From Elmis aenea (taxonomy: Eukaryota > Arthropoda > Insecta > Coleoptera > Elmidae): 64,000 nucleotides of DNA. Below, piece after piece: positions 33,681 through 45,740 of this stretch. Position numbers and translations under genes: made by a program. The notes under the pieces were generated by a model that did no database searches, was not told where the DNA came from, and saw only the letters and a list, made by a program, of their open reading frames with translations. Where the stretch lies: contig OX393577.1 in assembly GCA_947652605.1 (NCBI GenBank), forward strand, positions 56,878,108 through 56,942,107, written 5' to 3'. Each line of letters starts with the position of its first letter. Positions within the stretch are counted from its first letter, which is position 1.

Positions 33681-34060
33681 AAGGTACTTTCCACTACCTT
33701 GATCATCGTTTTCTTGTTACTTACTCCTCTTTCTCCCATTGCCTTTCATATTTCTTTACGTTGTATAGGTACTATCAAAGGCTTTTTCTAAGTCTATTGC
33801 ACATACCAAGAGCTTGGTATTAGTGTTTGGTATTTTTCAGTTCTTTGTCTCATCACAAGTCTTAGGTTGATCTACCTGCTCTAAATTCTGCTTGAATATC
33901 TTCTATTCATAGCTATGTTTACTTTTTTTAATAACATTATTATAGGTTTTGTATGCTGCACACAGTAGTCCTCTAATAAACAGAACTTTTTTTACACAAT
34001 TTTTTTAACTTTGTTGATTTTTATGCTTTTTAGGCTTCCTGTACCCCCATAATCTCTTTC

Positions 34061-35552
34061 TACACATTTATCATCAATGCTAATTGTCTAAATAATCTAA
34101 TAAACCTAAAGTTATAAGAAATCTTGTAAACTTATTCACTTCTGCTAATAATTTTGCAGTACTTGTCCTGTTCCCTGGGTATTCATTGAGAAAAACACCC
34201 TGTATACCGATATGCATAATTTGCTAATGTAACCATATGTTTAATTTAACGTTTTCTTGCGTAATCATACATCATGTATATTGTATGACTGTATTGATAC
34301 TTATCTTTAAAATTGTTTTTAAAAATTGAAAGAAAATAAGCAAATCATATCATGCAGTCAGAAAGGAAATATATTGTCGAGGGTTTTATTTTTATGATAA
34401 TAATAATCCAGATCCCAACATGAACCGATATACAAATAGCGGAGTTCCAAATATATTCGGCAAACAATGACCCAAAATAGAAAAGGCCCTTGTTGAAATT
34501 TACTGTTACGCAGATTATTGACTCGAATATTGAACCGTCCCCTCAACGAACATCATAAAAATTTTCAATTTAGTAAACCAATAAGTCCGGCATTCCACCA
34601 AAAGTTATTGACATATACGTTCCACCGAATTGGCCCTTAGCTTATACGATTTTGCCTCAATAATAAATTAGGGCCAAAATATTAAATATTTAAATAAAGA
34701 CATAAAAAAGTTGTCTGCCTGCTATCCCCTCAAATTATAATTATTATTAAATATCCTTCCCAATAAATATGCTGCAACGATTATTGTGTGTCAATATGGT
34801 ACATGTCAATCGTTTTTACTAATGTAATATTTGCATCAACTTTAATTTTTAAAATATGTTTTATAAGGTGCTAGAATATCATTATAAGGACCAATTTTGC
34901 TTATATTAATTGTAGTTAGGTTCATGCTTAGACTGTTTTAAATGAAAGTGCGAGGAAAAATGTATTTAGCAAATAATTATTGCTTCATATGCCTATCCTG
35001 TTCTGAAACTTAAAAGTTATTGAATAGGTGGTGTAACAATAAAAATTATTGCTTCGTTATTAACTCATAAATTTAAACTTTATGTATAATTAAGAATCTT
35101 ATTGTGTTCCAACTAAGTATCAAACTGCTATAATGTAACGCATAAAAGTGGGATAAATATGTGTACAGTATGATCCAATAGTATATTACCTAATAACTCG
35201 TGTTATGTAGCTTACTTTTTCTACGATCACATAATACCTACGATTTTAACGGTTTTTGGCTAATATACACGTGTTATTACGTTGTCTTGTCAATTTTGAC
35301 GTAAGCCTACTTTGACATTTCTAGATAAGAGTGCGTTTTGATTACCGTACGTTATTACTCACCTACTAGGCATACAGAAAGTGTTTGACGTGAGTCTACT
35401 TTGATCATTTCTTTAAAAAACCGCTTTTTGCTGACCATGCGTAAGCACCCACTTAAATGCATGCAGGCTGTACAGTAAGAGTCATTAGTGGTCGTAGATA
35501 AATTGAAATTATTTGTTGCTGTTCCTTAAACTGCAACACTTGATCAAGGTCT
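34061..35552. other. Nothing recognised
   Basis: About 1.5 kb of AT-rich DNA. A TIR-like AACACCCTGTATACC sits near 34195. The 62-codon frame at 34358-34546 is not supported. Confidence 0.4.
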
Positions 35553-38003
35553 TTAACCCCTATTCTCCGGAATTAAGAAATATTTATCAAAATGTTTTGA
35601 AATTCAATCAGTTGTTTAAAAATGGCCATAGATACATGAAAAATCACTTTTTATTAAATTACAGGAAGCAGGTCCTAACTTAGGAGCTGTCGTTATATGA
35701 CGACGCTAGGGGAATATGAGTACAAATAATAATAATCTTGGTAGGTTTTATAATTTCAGATTTATTTGTGAAAGTATATTACAATGTAAATTAAATTTGA
35801 GACATATAAACTATAAACTTATAAACTATGATAAGGTTGAAAGCAAGGTATATATAATCCTACATTGCATTTCGAACATTCAGTTCTAATTGTAGATTTG
35901 CAGTTACTTCCAACACAACGTCTCTGCTTATTGTTTCCTGGTTTTTTTGACAAAATGTCCAATTTTGTCCAAACGAGCTATAGTAGCTCCAGATGGATTT
36001 TTCGGTTGCCCTCCAGCTGCTTTTGGAGGATTTGTATGTTGCAACAGGTATGACATTGCCAAATCTCGATGAAAACTATGTTGAGACATTTTTGTAGAAT
36101 GTGTTTGTGATCGCGCTAGCAACCAAGCGTTTTGTACAGAAACGTCTAACATCCATGTAAATAGTGACCACCACCATTTCTTTCCACGAATGGATATGCG
36201 ATAAGCATTTACATTTTGATCCATTCTGTCAGTACCAACCATATTTTGATTATAATTTTGAATGGAATGCGGAATACTTACAAAAATTTGCTTCAGGTCA
36301 CTCTTACTCCATAGCTTGACGCTTCCTTCAGGATCAGCTGCAAAACTTGAAGAAGCAACTGTTACTACTGCATTATCTTTCCACCGAGTTACAAAAAAAT
36401 TGTTTCCGTCGAATTTTGCAGTCGCAATTTCTGTATGGCCTCTATTTTTCTTTTCAAATTCTTCTGCGTTCAAAAGGCAGCTGTAGTTTCCCAAGCGGTT
36501 GGCTCTTATTGTACCGGTGCAATTATATCCACGATCTTTTAGTTCCGATAGTAGAGGAAACGTGGTAAACAAATTATCGCAATAGATATGGTACGGATAT
36601 TCTGACTTAATTATAGGATATTGGTCTAGCAAGTAAAGCACTGTAGATGAACATTTACCAAATTTACTCTCCATTATTTCATTTCCTCGATAAGTTTTTC
36701 CTTGGTAAGGATCAAAGGCGATTAGATAACCAGATGGTGAATTTTGACACCAAACCTTGTATCCAAATCGTATTGGTTTATTTCTAATAGCTTGCTTACA
36801 TCCGTGCCTACCGAAGTATTCCACCATTGCCTCATCATGCGATATTGCTGAGGTGGGTGTATAATTTTCCATACATTTTTTTTTGAATATATGAAATTAA
36901 TGGTCGTAATTTGGAAAACTTATCGAGCTTGTCTAAGTTTAAATTTGATTTAAAATGAAGTGATTTCATGATATTATCAAATCTATCCCTCCGCATAGAT
37001 TCATATATCGCAATGTTGCGCAAATCACTACATGTACTCCAATACATTGCTTTTTCTGGCAATGGATTGTACCCAGAAACAATTAAAATGGCAAAAAATA
37101 CTCGCAGTTCCTCTTTGGTTAATTTTATATCTGGCCAGTTTTTTGATAAGCAATAAACGGAACTAACAGTAATAATTAATTCGATTAAAGTATCATCAAA
37201 AAACCGTTCAAAATATTGAACAGCAGTGACTTCATCAATATTTTCTTCTGCCATAAGATGAAATTGACTAGGTTGTATATGTATAGTTTTACCGCCACTG
37301 CTCCATACAATTTGATCTTTTTTTGATTTTTTGGTGATCTTTGGTATTTTGTTTAGGTTGGAAATAGTTGAAACTTCTTTTCTGGTCTGTTTTTTCTCTG
37401 CCGGTGCCATTAGTTGATTTCTGGATAAACAGTTTATATTCGTCCCTTCTTCTTCATCTGAATCTTCGTCTGTTAGCTCATCAACTGCAGGTGGTTCAAT
37501 AAAAATATCTTGGTCACTATCATAATTTTCTAACAAATCCATCATTTTGGCTACACTCAAAAATCTAAGGACAAATAGGGTATGTTAGTACATGCATTCT
37601 CCTAGCGTCGTCATATAACGACAATCAAATTTATAGCGAAATAACTCCCTTATAAATGTTATTATAAATAATTACATTTTATATAAAAAACACTTGACTA
37701 TTATATATTCAAAATATGTAAACAAATAAAATATTTTTACCGTAATTATATTATTTAGTACTTACTTTTTTGACGACGTCATGGTTTTCGTGTTCTCTCG
37801 TAAATTGGTCACTTTTAACAATTAAATATGTTCGAAGTCTGCAACTTACTGCGATGCAATGGCTACATTTATGAAAACAATTGTTTACCTGAGTAATTAA
37901 ACTTAAGCTGACAGGTTTAAAATCATCAGGTACCTGACAATACACCGTTATTACAGGACAGGTAAATGTCGTCATTTGACGACGCTAGGAGAATAAGGGT
38001 TAA
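35553..38003 (-). mobile_element. piggyBac element 4, near full length
   Basis: TTAA borders both ends, with TIRs TTAACCCCTATTCTCC and GGAGAATAAGGGTTAA. Inside each end lies a palindrome and a GACGACGCTAGG box: GTCGTTATATGACGAC (about 35689), GTCGTCATATAACGAC (about 37609) and GTCGTCATTTGACGAC (37970). The element is 2451 bp, the usual size of an autonomous piggyBac. The transposase gene fills it on the minus strand. Confidence 0.95.
35819..37560 (-). pseudogene. piggyBac (PGBD) transposase, two homopolymer frameshifts
   Basis: Cut-and-paste transposase of the DDE_Tnp_1_7 family acting at TTAA. The start MSVAKMMDLLENYDSDQD opens an acidic N-terminal region, followed by the dimerisation/DNA-binding part (ELRVFFAILIVSGYNPLPEK, RRDRFDNIMKSLHF, FSKLRPLISYIQKK). 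At an A9 run (about 36875) the frame shifts into the catalytic frame of 314 codons. Its three acidic residues are all present: SHDEAMVEYFGRHGCK (D13), YHIYCDNLFTTFPLL (D99), and MVGTDRMDQN (D215, D218). A second A7 run (about 35950) again shifts the frame; beyond it lies RRCVGSNCKSTIRTECSKCN then PCFQPYHSL and a stop at 35819, the C-terminal zinc ribbon. Total length near 580 residues is normal. Either the copy is freshly inactivated or the runs are sequencing errors. Confidence 0.93.
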
Positions 38004-38780
38004 GTTTGTTACAATATTCGTTCGCAGGCTTGGAACCGTGTCTTCTTTGATTACCTACGTAACGTTTCGACCAAACAGTCTTGGTCTTTATCACACGACT
38101 GTATCCATTTGTTCCAGGTCTTTCCGTCTCTTAGTAGTGCTCTAATTTGTATGTTATTGTTTTCAATTTCTTCAGTTTTCCTATTTCTTTTCCTGTTAAA
38201 TTGTTTGTATTTTATATACCTATAGTTATCTTCTTGATCCCTACTATTTCTGTTCTTGTTTGCGTCCTTATTAATCTCCTATTTCATTTCCTGTGCCGTT
38301 TTATTTTTAGTTTTGGGTTTATTACAACAAGTTTAAGTTTTTCGGTATTGCACCTGATTTATGTTTGTTCTACTCATTTTCTTTAATATTCCTTTTAATT
38401 CTTCATCTGGCGATCTTTTGCTGATTGTTCTTCCTCCAATTTCTTCTCTTTATCATTGTTCCATTTATGTTCTATTCCTTCTATGGTGATTTTGTTGTAT
38501 CCAATTTTCAGAGGTTTTCCTTTGTCTGTTACTTCTTTAGCAAATTTTATTATTTGTTTTTATTTTCTATTTCCCATTTCGTCATATCATCGTTTATGAT
38601 TTGTTTTCGGTCACGTTTTTTAGTTTATGTTTATTCTTCATCGCTTTTACACTGTCTTTTCCTTCTCCTTATATATTTCGAAATCATTCCTATCAAATGT
38701 GTTTAAAATCTTTTGTAACATTGACAAAAATGTTTTCAATTTCTGATTTGTTGGTTTAGTATAATATGCACGGGCACATT
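38004..38780 (-). other. Pyrimidine-rich stretch, possibly a decayed LINE
   Basis: On the minus strand it is strongly Lys/Glu/Asn-coding, for example KIGYNKITIEGIEHKWNND, KEKKLEEEQSAKDRQ. That resembles the basic linker between endonuclease and RT of some non-LTR elements. Stops are frequent. On the plus strand it is a Phe/Ser/Leu-rich artefact. The assignment is weak. Confidence 0.3.
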
Positions 38781-40264
38781 TGATTAAGGAATCAAAGAAA
38801 ACATGCTACGTGTTCTGAAATGAAATATGTTGAACGTTTTGAGCGATGCAATTTTTACGTAATATATAATAAAAGCGAGGAAATTTCCAATCACAATTTG
38901 AAAATTTACATTTGTAACATGTGGCACGCACATAAAATGCTAAGCGCACATTTCGTAACATTACTAAGGTTAAAGGGCCGTTGAGTGCTATTCTGAAGTG
39001 AACGTGAATTACCGTGACAGTAAAACCGTAGCCACAGAAATAGTCGAACGTAAAACGTGAGAGATTAGTTCCAATGCACCGTGGCTTTACACATGGTTAT
39101 ATCCGTGTCAAAGAGGTAACCGACCCTCATACTCGCGTTTAACACTAAACCAATAACGGGAGAATCTTAAAAAGTATGTCAAAATCCACATTTTACAGTG
39201 CAGATAACATGGATTATAGTTCATTGCGGATTGGTTTCGGATATCATTGCATTTTTTTATATAATTTTTATCTAAATGTTTAAATTACGTCAGTAAGTTA
39301 TTTTAAGTATAATTAAACATAAATTAGATTAAAAATCAGTTAGCTTGTTGATCAAAACAATCTTTTAAGGAATATTTAGACTAGTTTTGAAATTTTTAGC
39401 CTCTTCAATACACGAAGAAGGAAAGAAAGCCTCAAAACTATATGAAAATTATTTTTTTGTGAAAAAATGTTACTTAAAATGCAAGATATCCCAGTAACAA
39501 TATCCCATCCATGTAATTTTTTAATATTAATAGATACGGGATCGTTGTTTGATACCTACTTATATTTAGCGGATCGCAAAATCTGTTTAAATTTTGAATA
39601 CACACACACCCTGTACAGGGTGCTAACGATTTTAGGCTCACCCCTTTTGATTTCTTTAGTTTTTACTGTCGTCATTCGTAGTTTGAAGAAAGTATTGTAA
39701 TCGCGAAAGTTTTCGAATCACTGATTTTGAAGGATTAACACGTTTTAAGGTCCCCTGAACCCGTTTTGACCATTTTTGCGATGACGTCTGCTTGACATTT
39801 TCTTATCAAAAACGGCTCCAACACCTTTTTAAAAATAGTAATGTTTTATAGAGATACTTTTTCTCAGTAAAATGCAGTTTATCTCAATTTTCTTGGTTTT
39901 TATAAAAAAAAATTGTGATTTAAAAATATAAATAAAATATTTCTTTAGGAACGCTGTGGTTGTTCATGCCATAAACATTCAAGGAAACCAAACCGTGTGA
40001 ACTACCCATTACTGAGCTATCCGAAAGTCACTTCATTAATAACGCCATAATGTTTAAACCGTTTGTTAAATATGTTCTGGTCAATTTTATTGCCAAATAA
40101 GATAAGGTTACTTACAAACGAAATTGGTCGATTTACATAAACCTGAACGTTTAAGACATGTACTTATGACATATGACAATTGTCACTTAATAAATAATAT
40201 TTGTAGGACGTCATAGACGACGTCATTAATATTACTCTTTCGTCATAGATATGGTAATGAATTT
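38781..40264. other. Nothing recognised; TIR-element debris
   Basis: ACACACCCTGTACAGGGTGC at 39602 is a perfect 16-bp palindrome of two CAGGGTG-type ends meeting head to head. From 39900 on, the sequence (AGGAACGCTGTGGTTGTTCA) is related to 41310 onwards. CGTCATAGACGACGTCAT near 40209 is a further short palindrome. No gene was seen. Confidence 0.45.
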
Positions 40265-41072
40265 CGTGTGTAGTTCAGATTAACCCCCTCTTTAGCCGTT
40301 GGCGGTACAAGGATAGAAACTAAGGATGTGGATAGTCAAAGATGGACAAGGATAGGTGGAAGTACTGCCACAGAATTTGCCTTAACTGTAGAGGAAATAC
40401 ATTGAATAAAAAGATAAAGGAAGAAGCTTTTAAAACTATACTGCAGCGTTTGAGCGGCGACGGAAATGACGACATGAATGGCCTCTGATGGCGGCCGGTT
40501 TTGACAGGTCAAACAGTCAAGAAATTTAGGGTTTTGTGTGCTACAATGGTTAGCTGCAGATCTTGTAGTCTTACTAGGTCAAAAAATGTTAAAGATTAAA
40601 ATATTACGTTTCATAGGTAAGTAGACATTAATATTTTGTAGTGTAATCATGGATTGAAAATTTGATGTGGTCTGTCAAAATGGTATGTCATATCAGTGGC
40701 GTGCATTTGTGTACAGCTTATTTTTTAACTCTTATAATAAACAATCCAAATATTGTGGTTTTTTTAATTCCATCAACCACGGACCAAGAAATAAATAAGT
40801 AAATAACAGGCTTAATTCAAAACAAAGCAACTATTTACATTAATCAATACATATTTACAAATGTTAGATACGCCACTGAGAAGTGGAAACATGCATCCGC
40901 TATATTGAGAGGCTAACCTGGACGCCTTAGTATCGCTATAACGCTCCTTCCTTTATCTTTTTATTCAATGAGGAAACCACCTAAAACAATAACAGTCGGC
41001 CCTGGGATTCGAACCCATGACCTCCCGATTGCAAGTTAGGTTGCTAATACAACCGACCACCGAGCTCAGTAC
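40265..41072 (-). mobile_element. Second tRNA-derived SINE, split by a TIR element
   Basis: On the minus strand, box B (GGGTTCGAATCC, about 40998-41009) and the GGGCCGAC end match the SINE at 30796. The body GGTACAAGGATAG ... GGATAGGTGGAAGTACTGCC appears at 40307-40370. Candidate target duplications are GAATTTC (about 40258 and 41073). The two halves are separated by the insertion at 40398-40969. Confidence 0.8.
40398..40969. mobile_element. TIR element inserted in the SINE
   Basis: The inverted ends are ATTGAATAAAAAGATAAAGG and CCTTTATCTTTTTATTCAAT. The flanks GAGGAAA (40391-40397 and 40970-40976) are duplicated, and joining them restores the SINE body (GAGGAAACCACC). The interior has a 20-codon plus-strand start (MVSCRSCSLTRSKNVKD) that is too short to assign. 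The superfamily is not determined. Confidence 0.75.
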
Positions 41073-41142
41073 GAATTTCATCGGATGGGCCATCCTATTA
41101 GTTTAGTATCCTTGTTAAACACATGCACGAAACGCCATTTTA

Positions 41143-41434
41143 GCAGACGTCATTTACATCATGTTGACAGACGTCATTTACAAAAATCGGGGTACTTGGA
41201 ACGCCTGGAGTGGAACTTTAAACTTTTTATAACCTTTTTATAAATAATTTTAAGGTCTTGTGGTATTACCCCGAAAAAATTTAATTTTATTAAAATTTTT
41301 AAAATATTTTTTTAAGAACGCTTTGGTTGTTCATATTCATAAACAATTGCATAAAAAGTAATTTTGACAGATGTCATTTATGTCATGTTGACAAACGTCA
41401 TTAACAAAAATGAGGTAACGTAGAGCGCTTGGAG
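41143..41434 (+). repeat. Two direct copies of an approximately 70-bp module with GACGTCAT motifs
   Basis: The segments 41143-41210 and 41366-41434 share GACAGAYGTCATTTA, TCATGTTGACARACGTCATT, ACAAAAAT and GCSYTTGGAG in order. The motif GACGTCAT recurs within them and upstream near 40206. The DNA between them (AGAACGCTTTGGTTGTTCAT) resembles 39951-39990. Confidence 0.7.
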
Positions 41435-42828
41435 CCGCAGTTTTTATACCCACTAATTCACAAACACCCATACGGACATAAATACAATATTTATGGCGAG
41501 TCATTTGGTGCCCACACCAGTTTATTTTGTATCTTTAATTTTACACGGGTTCTCTTAGTATCGTTTCGAGATAAAAAATAGTAATTTAATTTTTATCGTA
41601 AACAAAAATGGTTTTATGTGCCTAAAAAATTAAATGTCTGTAAGGTGATTTGAATTGACACTATTTCGTGTTCCTTATTTACTTTATTTAACAATTTTAC
41701 TTGTTATTGAGCATATGCTTCTAAGAACAATGTGCTTCAGAATTCGGAACATGTTTACCATTGTACATAAGGCTCACGAAATCATGTTACATTTCCATAT
41801 CTAATTGTTTAACATGTGTATTTAGCGTTTGCTGTGAACAAAGGGGCCATATTTATGATATTGAGTTGGGTAGCACGTCCGTAATAAATTACCACCGTTA
41901 GCTTTAATATTAAATGAACATAATCGACGCCGAATGCGATGTATTTATCACGTTATCTTACGTCGCGAGCCGACCGTGAGACAACGCATGTTGAGCATAT
42001 CGTTGAGGAAATTTTGATCAGGCGCCGAATGCATCCGACCTTATTTCTCTTTTTAAAGTTGTTGACGCCGGTCGTTACAATTTTTAACTCCCACCGCTCT
42101 CGTAAACGTTCTCCGACTCCAAAACTACCCATAAAACAGGTATTGAGGAAAATTGTGCTTTGAAATTGCATTTCCTTCGCGAATTGCAGCAGGTGTCTTA
42201 ATATATTCCGTGTTTTATAAGTACGCACCTGCAGCATCAAGAATACAAATTAACTCTACTAATGTCATGTAAATCCATCAAATATGAGGTACTAAAAAAT
42301 GACTATCGCGTCCGGTTAATGAACTACGTATCTGCGCTATACACATGTGTCAAAAAGGCAACATACACCTAGGGACGATCTAAAAAATAATTTTATTACA
42401 TAGTTTAACCATTCATTTATATTGTTCTAAATTTCAAAGAAAAATTCAAATATTGTTATATTTTTAAGAAAAAGGAAACATCAATAATTTTAGTCAAAAA
42501 TCCTTAATTTACACATTTTGCAAAAAAAGGGGGAATAATAAAAATCGGTTACATCTTGTACCTACTTGTATTTTTTGTCTACTTTGAAAGTGATTGTAAA
42601 AAATTTATTGCAGATAAAAACCAAAGATATGGTTACCACAGAAGCCGTTTTTGAAAAACTGTTATACTGAAGTGACTTGTAAACGTTTTCTTGTTTAAAT
42701 TCTTTATTACAAATTTAGATATTTAAAGAAAAAATGCATGTAATGATTTTTCTGTTTTTTTTTAAATTTTACCAAAGAAATGATTATTAAAATTCGCCCT
42801 ACTATTCCCCATCCCAGGTGTGTATATA
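41435..42828. other. Nothing recognised
   Basis: About 1.4 kb without a supportable gene. Overlapping 70-95-codon frames on both strands at 41939-42240 lack family resemblance. Confidence 0.4.
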
Positions 42829-43430
42829 GGGGAAAGTCGGGTAATATCGGACAGCGGGTAATATCGGACAAGTGGTTTTTCGGGCACTTGCCATGCACAG
42901 AGGCACCTATCGCGATATTGGCTGTTGACAGCAACTAGTAGAAGGAAAACGCACACTACATTAGAATGCGTCGTTTCCGTGTGTCAAAGCAATAGAGTTT
43001 TTTCTGTTTAGAAAGTGTTTTTTCGTGGACTAAGCTAAGTTTGGAGTGCTGATCCTGCTTAAACGTATAAGTACAATCACTTTCTAAGTGTATTGGTAGC
43101 AACAAGAAATATTTTTTTTTATGTTTTACGCTTAAATCTGATCAGGCGTGGACAGTAATAAAAACTTGTTTGGATAACCAAAAATATGTAATTTTCTAAA
43201 CATTAAATCATGTCCGATATAACACTCCAACTTTTTGAATGGGCAATAAGCAAGGTCTTTTTTGATTGCCTAAAAATGGTAAAAAATTTCCCCCTAGGGG
43301 TAATTGCTTTTATGGGTGTTTGTACAACATATCTAAGTATGCTTTGATGCGTAGTATGGTCAAATTGAGCCTTTAACAAATTCACAAATAGTAAAAAAGC
43401 TTAACCGTCCGATATAACCCGACCTTCCCC
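42829..43430. mobile_element. pogo-like MITE (GGGGAAAGTCGGGTAATATC)
   Basis: The ends GGGGAAAGTCGGGTAATATC and GATATAACCCGACCTTCCCC are inverted and flanked by TA (42827 and 43431). The subterminal motif GGGTAATATCGGACA occurs twice in tandem at the left end and once in degraded form at the right. It has no transposase relic. The repeated terminal motif links it to the elements at 52258 and 5806. Confidence 0.8.
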
Positions 43431-43432
43431 TA

Positions 43433-44929
43433 GCCCCTTGGGCTTAAAACTATAACTTGAAATAATTCCAATTTTGCGAATATGTAAAACAGTTCTTTCA
43501 AGGTCAAGGTAATTTATAAAAAAAAATTAGAAAAATCTGCACCTTTATACTATCGAGTCAGTTAAATTCAACTGTTTAAGTGTAGTTAATTAAAAACTAG
43601 TTTAATAATTTCTTAAAATAGAGGAAGTAGCTCAAAAATGTATATAACCACAACATCTTCAAATTATGATTTAATACGATTTAAAAATTATTTTAAGTGC
43701 TTGTAAGTGCATAGAAAGTTTATATTCACCGCATTCCTTAGCTACATATTGCAGCTGGAATAAAAAATCTATGAACGTAAAAGAACTTTTGTTTAACATC
43801 AAAAAGGGCTGTCACCGTAAAAGACTTTGCTGCGCAGGAAGTTCAAGATTTGTCGCAATAATAACCATTCCGTCAAATGTCCCCACAGCTTTTATTTTGG
43901 TTATCGAAACACCACTTTACTTTTTATAGCTCAGGCCGTGATATTTTCATTGGGAAAACTGTATGATGCTGTTTTTTTGTCACTCATCAAGTAGGTGCTG
44001 CCACCACCGTATAAATAACGAATATGTGTTACGGTGACTACACTGAAATAAATGACTGCGATTTATAAGCTGAAATGGATAGATTGTGTATGAGGATTTT
44101 GAAAAATTTCTGTCATTGAAGCATTTGGAACTGACACCATTATACTTCAATAAATACTGCATTGTTATGCAGCAACAATGATGCAAAGCAACATACTAAA
44201 TATTTGCTAAAATTATTTACCTTATTAAATAAGTAAGGTAATAATAATCAACAGAGGAATAAACAATAATATTCTTAACAAGACTTACGACGATATTGTT
44301 TTTTAGTTTTCAATTTAACATGAGTCGCAAAATCATCGCACTTTAATGGTCTTAAGATAAACGAGATCGCTAAGTTAAGCTTCGAATTCCAACACCCTGT
44401 AAAAGACAGTCTGAGATATATGAATTTTGATTTAAGGAAGGTCAGTGGTTCGCCACTGACATTGTTGAAGATTTAAGACTTGAAACCAACGGTATTTTAT
44501 CAAGGAAAATGGTATTTATAATCTCTTTAAATAAAAACTTTTCTAACCAATATTTAAAACATTTAAAAAAAATAATTTTTAAATGTGCGTAATTTACAAT
44601 TTTACATTTTTTAATTAAGATTCGTAATGGACTCCAACATAGACTACATTATTCACACACACAAATTGTTTATCTATTTTCGTTTTTATTCTAATTTTAT
44701 AATGACCTTAAACTTAAACACCCTGTCAACGTCGGTAATATGCAACTATTCCAAGTTTAAGTGTACCCTATGCACGTGTGCAAAAACACTCTTAGAACAA
44801 AAACTTTGATAATAAAAGAATTCCATGTGTCCGACAGTCAAGCAGTATTAAATAAATACCTTTGATTCGACGAAAGTAAACTCAGGATTAGTTCTGAACT
44901 GCAGAGCATTTAACGTGCTAGGAAGCAGA
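43433..44929. other. Nothing recognised
   Basis: About 1.5 kb of AT-rich sequence. AACACCCTGTAAAAGACAG at 44391 is an isolated TIR-like end. Short open frames have no family resemblance. Confidence 0.4.
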
Positions 44930-45350
44930 AATAAAGTTGAAGTGGTATTTATTGTCTTCAAAGCACACCAATATACAAAGAACGACAAGGCAGATCGTCT
45001 AGTCAAAATTGGCAGTGAGACATCGTTCTTCGGACCAAAACCCTCAGTTGGTACAGCCAAGCGGTGTCATAGTGACATATCATTACAGGGGCATAATGCG
45101 CATAGACATAGCGGAACAAGCCTATTCTAAAGCTATCCTCTCAAAGGTCTCTAAAGAATGAGCAGAGTAGACATCAGAGCAGCCACAAGACGCTGTGGGC
45201 TAAACCAACCTACATAATAGGGCTCTCAGAGACCGATATATGCAGAGGATGTGGTGAAGCAGAAGAAACTCATCTTCACGTACTATGCCAGTGTAAAGAA
45301 TACACACCCTATCGGCATAGACTTCTGGAGATTAAAAAAACAACCAAGAA
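44930..45350 (+). pseudogene. LINE C-terminal remnant: RNase H end and Cys cluster
   Basis: Plus-strand readings give HQYTKNDKADRLVKIGSETS and FFGPKPSVGTAKRC, matching the end of LINE RNase H domains (GHxGIxGNExADxLARxGSxTxFxGPEP). They continue after stops with VDIRAATRRCGLNQPT and IGLSETDICRGCGEAEETHL, HVLCQCKEYTPYRHRLL. The CxxC...ETxxHVLCxC cluster is the standard tail of I/LOA/Jockey-type ORF2 proteins. Stops and frame shifts make it a relic. Confidence 0.75.
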
Positions 45351-45740
45351 GAAATAAGACAAACACACTTAGAGAAAATTAAGGAGTTTTTCAAAAACAC
45401 TAGTAAGGGGCTATCACCAAAGGGTACAATAGACCAATAGGTCGCATTTCAGGAACTTGAAAGAAGACCACCTTCGCGACAATAATAAACACCCTCACTA
45501 TTATTTAAAAACTTTGTAACCTACTTTTCAGAATTACCGATAATTTATTTTAAAATATACAGGAATAACGTCTGCCGCAAACACACACACCAGTGTACGT
45601 ACACGCCTAGGTACACACGGTCGTTATCGCAAATATGGCCAAAACGGCTTCAGGGAACCTCGAAATGTGTGTATCCGTCCAAATCTCGAATTCGCAAATT
45701 TTACGATCATAATATTTTTTGTATAGGTTACTTACTACCC

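Larger units (their letters stand above)
32590..34060 (-). mobile_element. LINE remnant (RTE-like), interrupted by a foldback
   Basis: At the low-coordinate end the minus strand reads VRWFGLKTVKQIW, DDPGKRGIVEIANILKN, then KWRGTIASTPLVEEAYG: a decayed LINE C-terminal tail of the xWGHVxR...RGRPRxxW type. At 33735-34020 the minus strand contains LLVCAIDLEKAFDSTY, an RT motif A region. Both pieces lie on the same strand in the right order. The foldback at 32941-33680 lies between them. The LINE is heavily mutated. Confidence 0.55.

Noticed and set aside
36262..36568. Plus-strand frames inside the piggyBac element
   Set aside because: They are shadows of the minus-strand transposase.
41939..42240. 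Overlapping 74- and 95-codon frames on opposite strands
   Set aside because: Neither has a recognisable domain, and there is no splice or repeat evidence that favours one of them.
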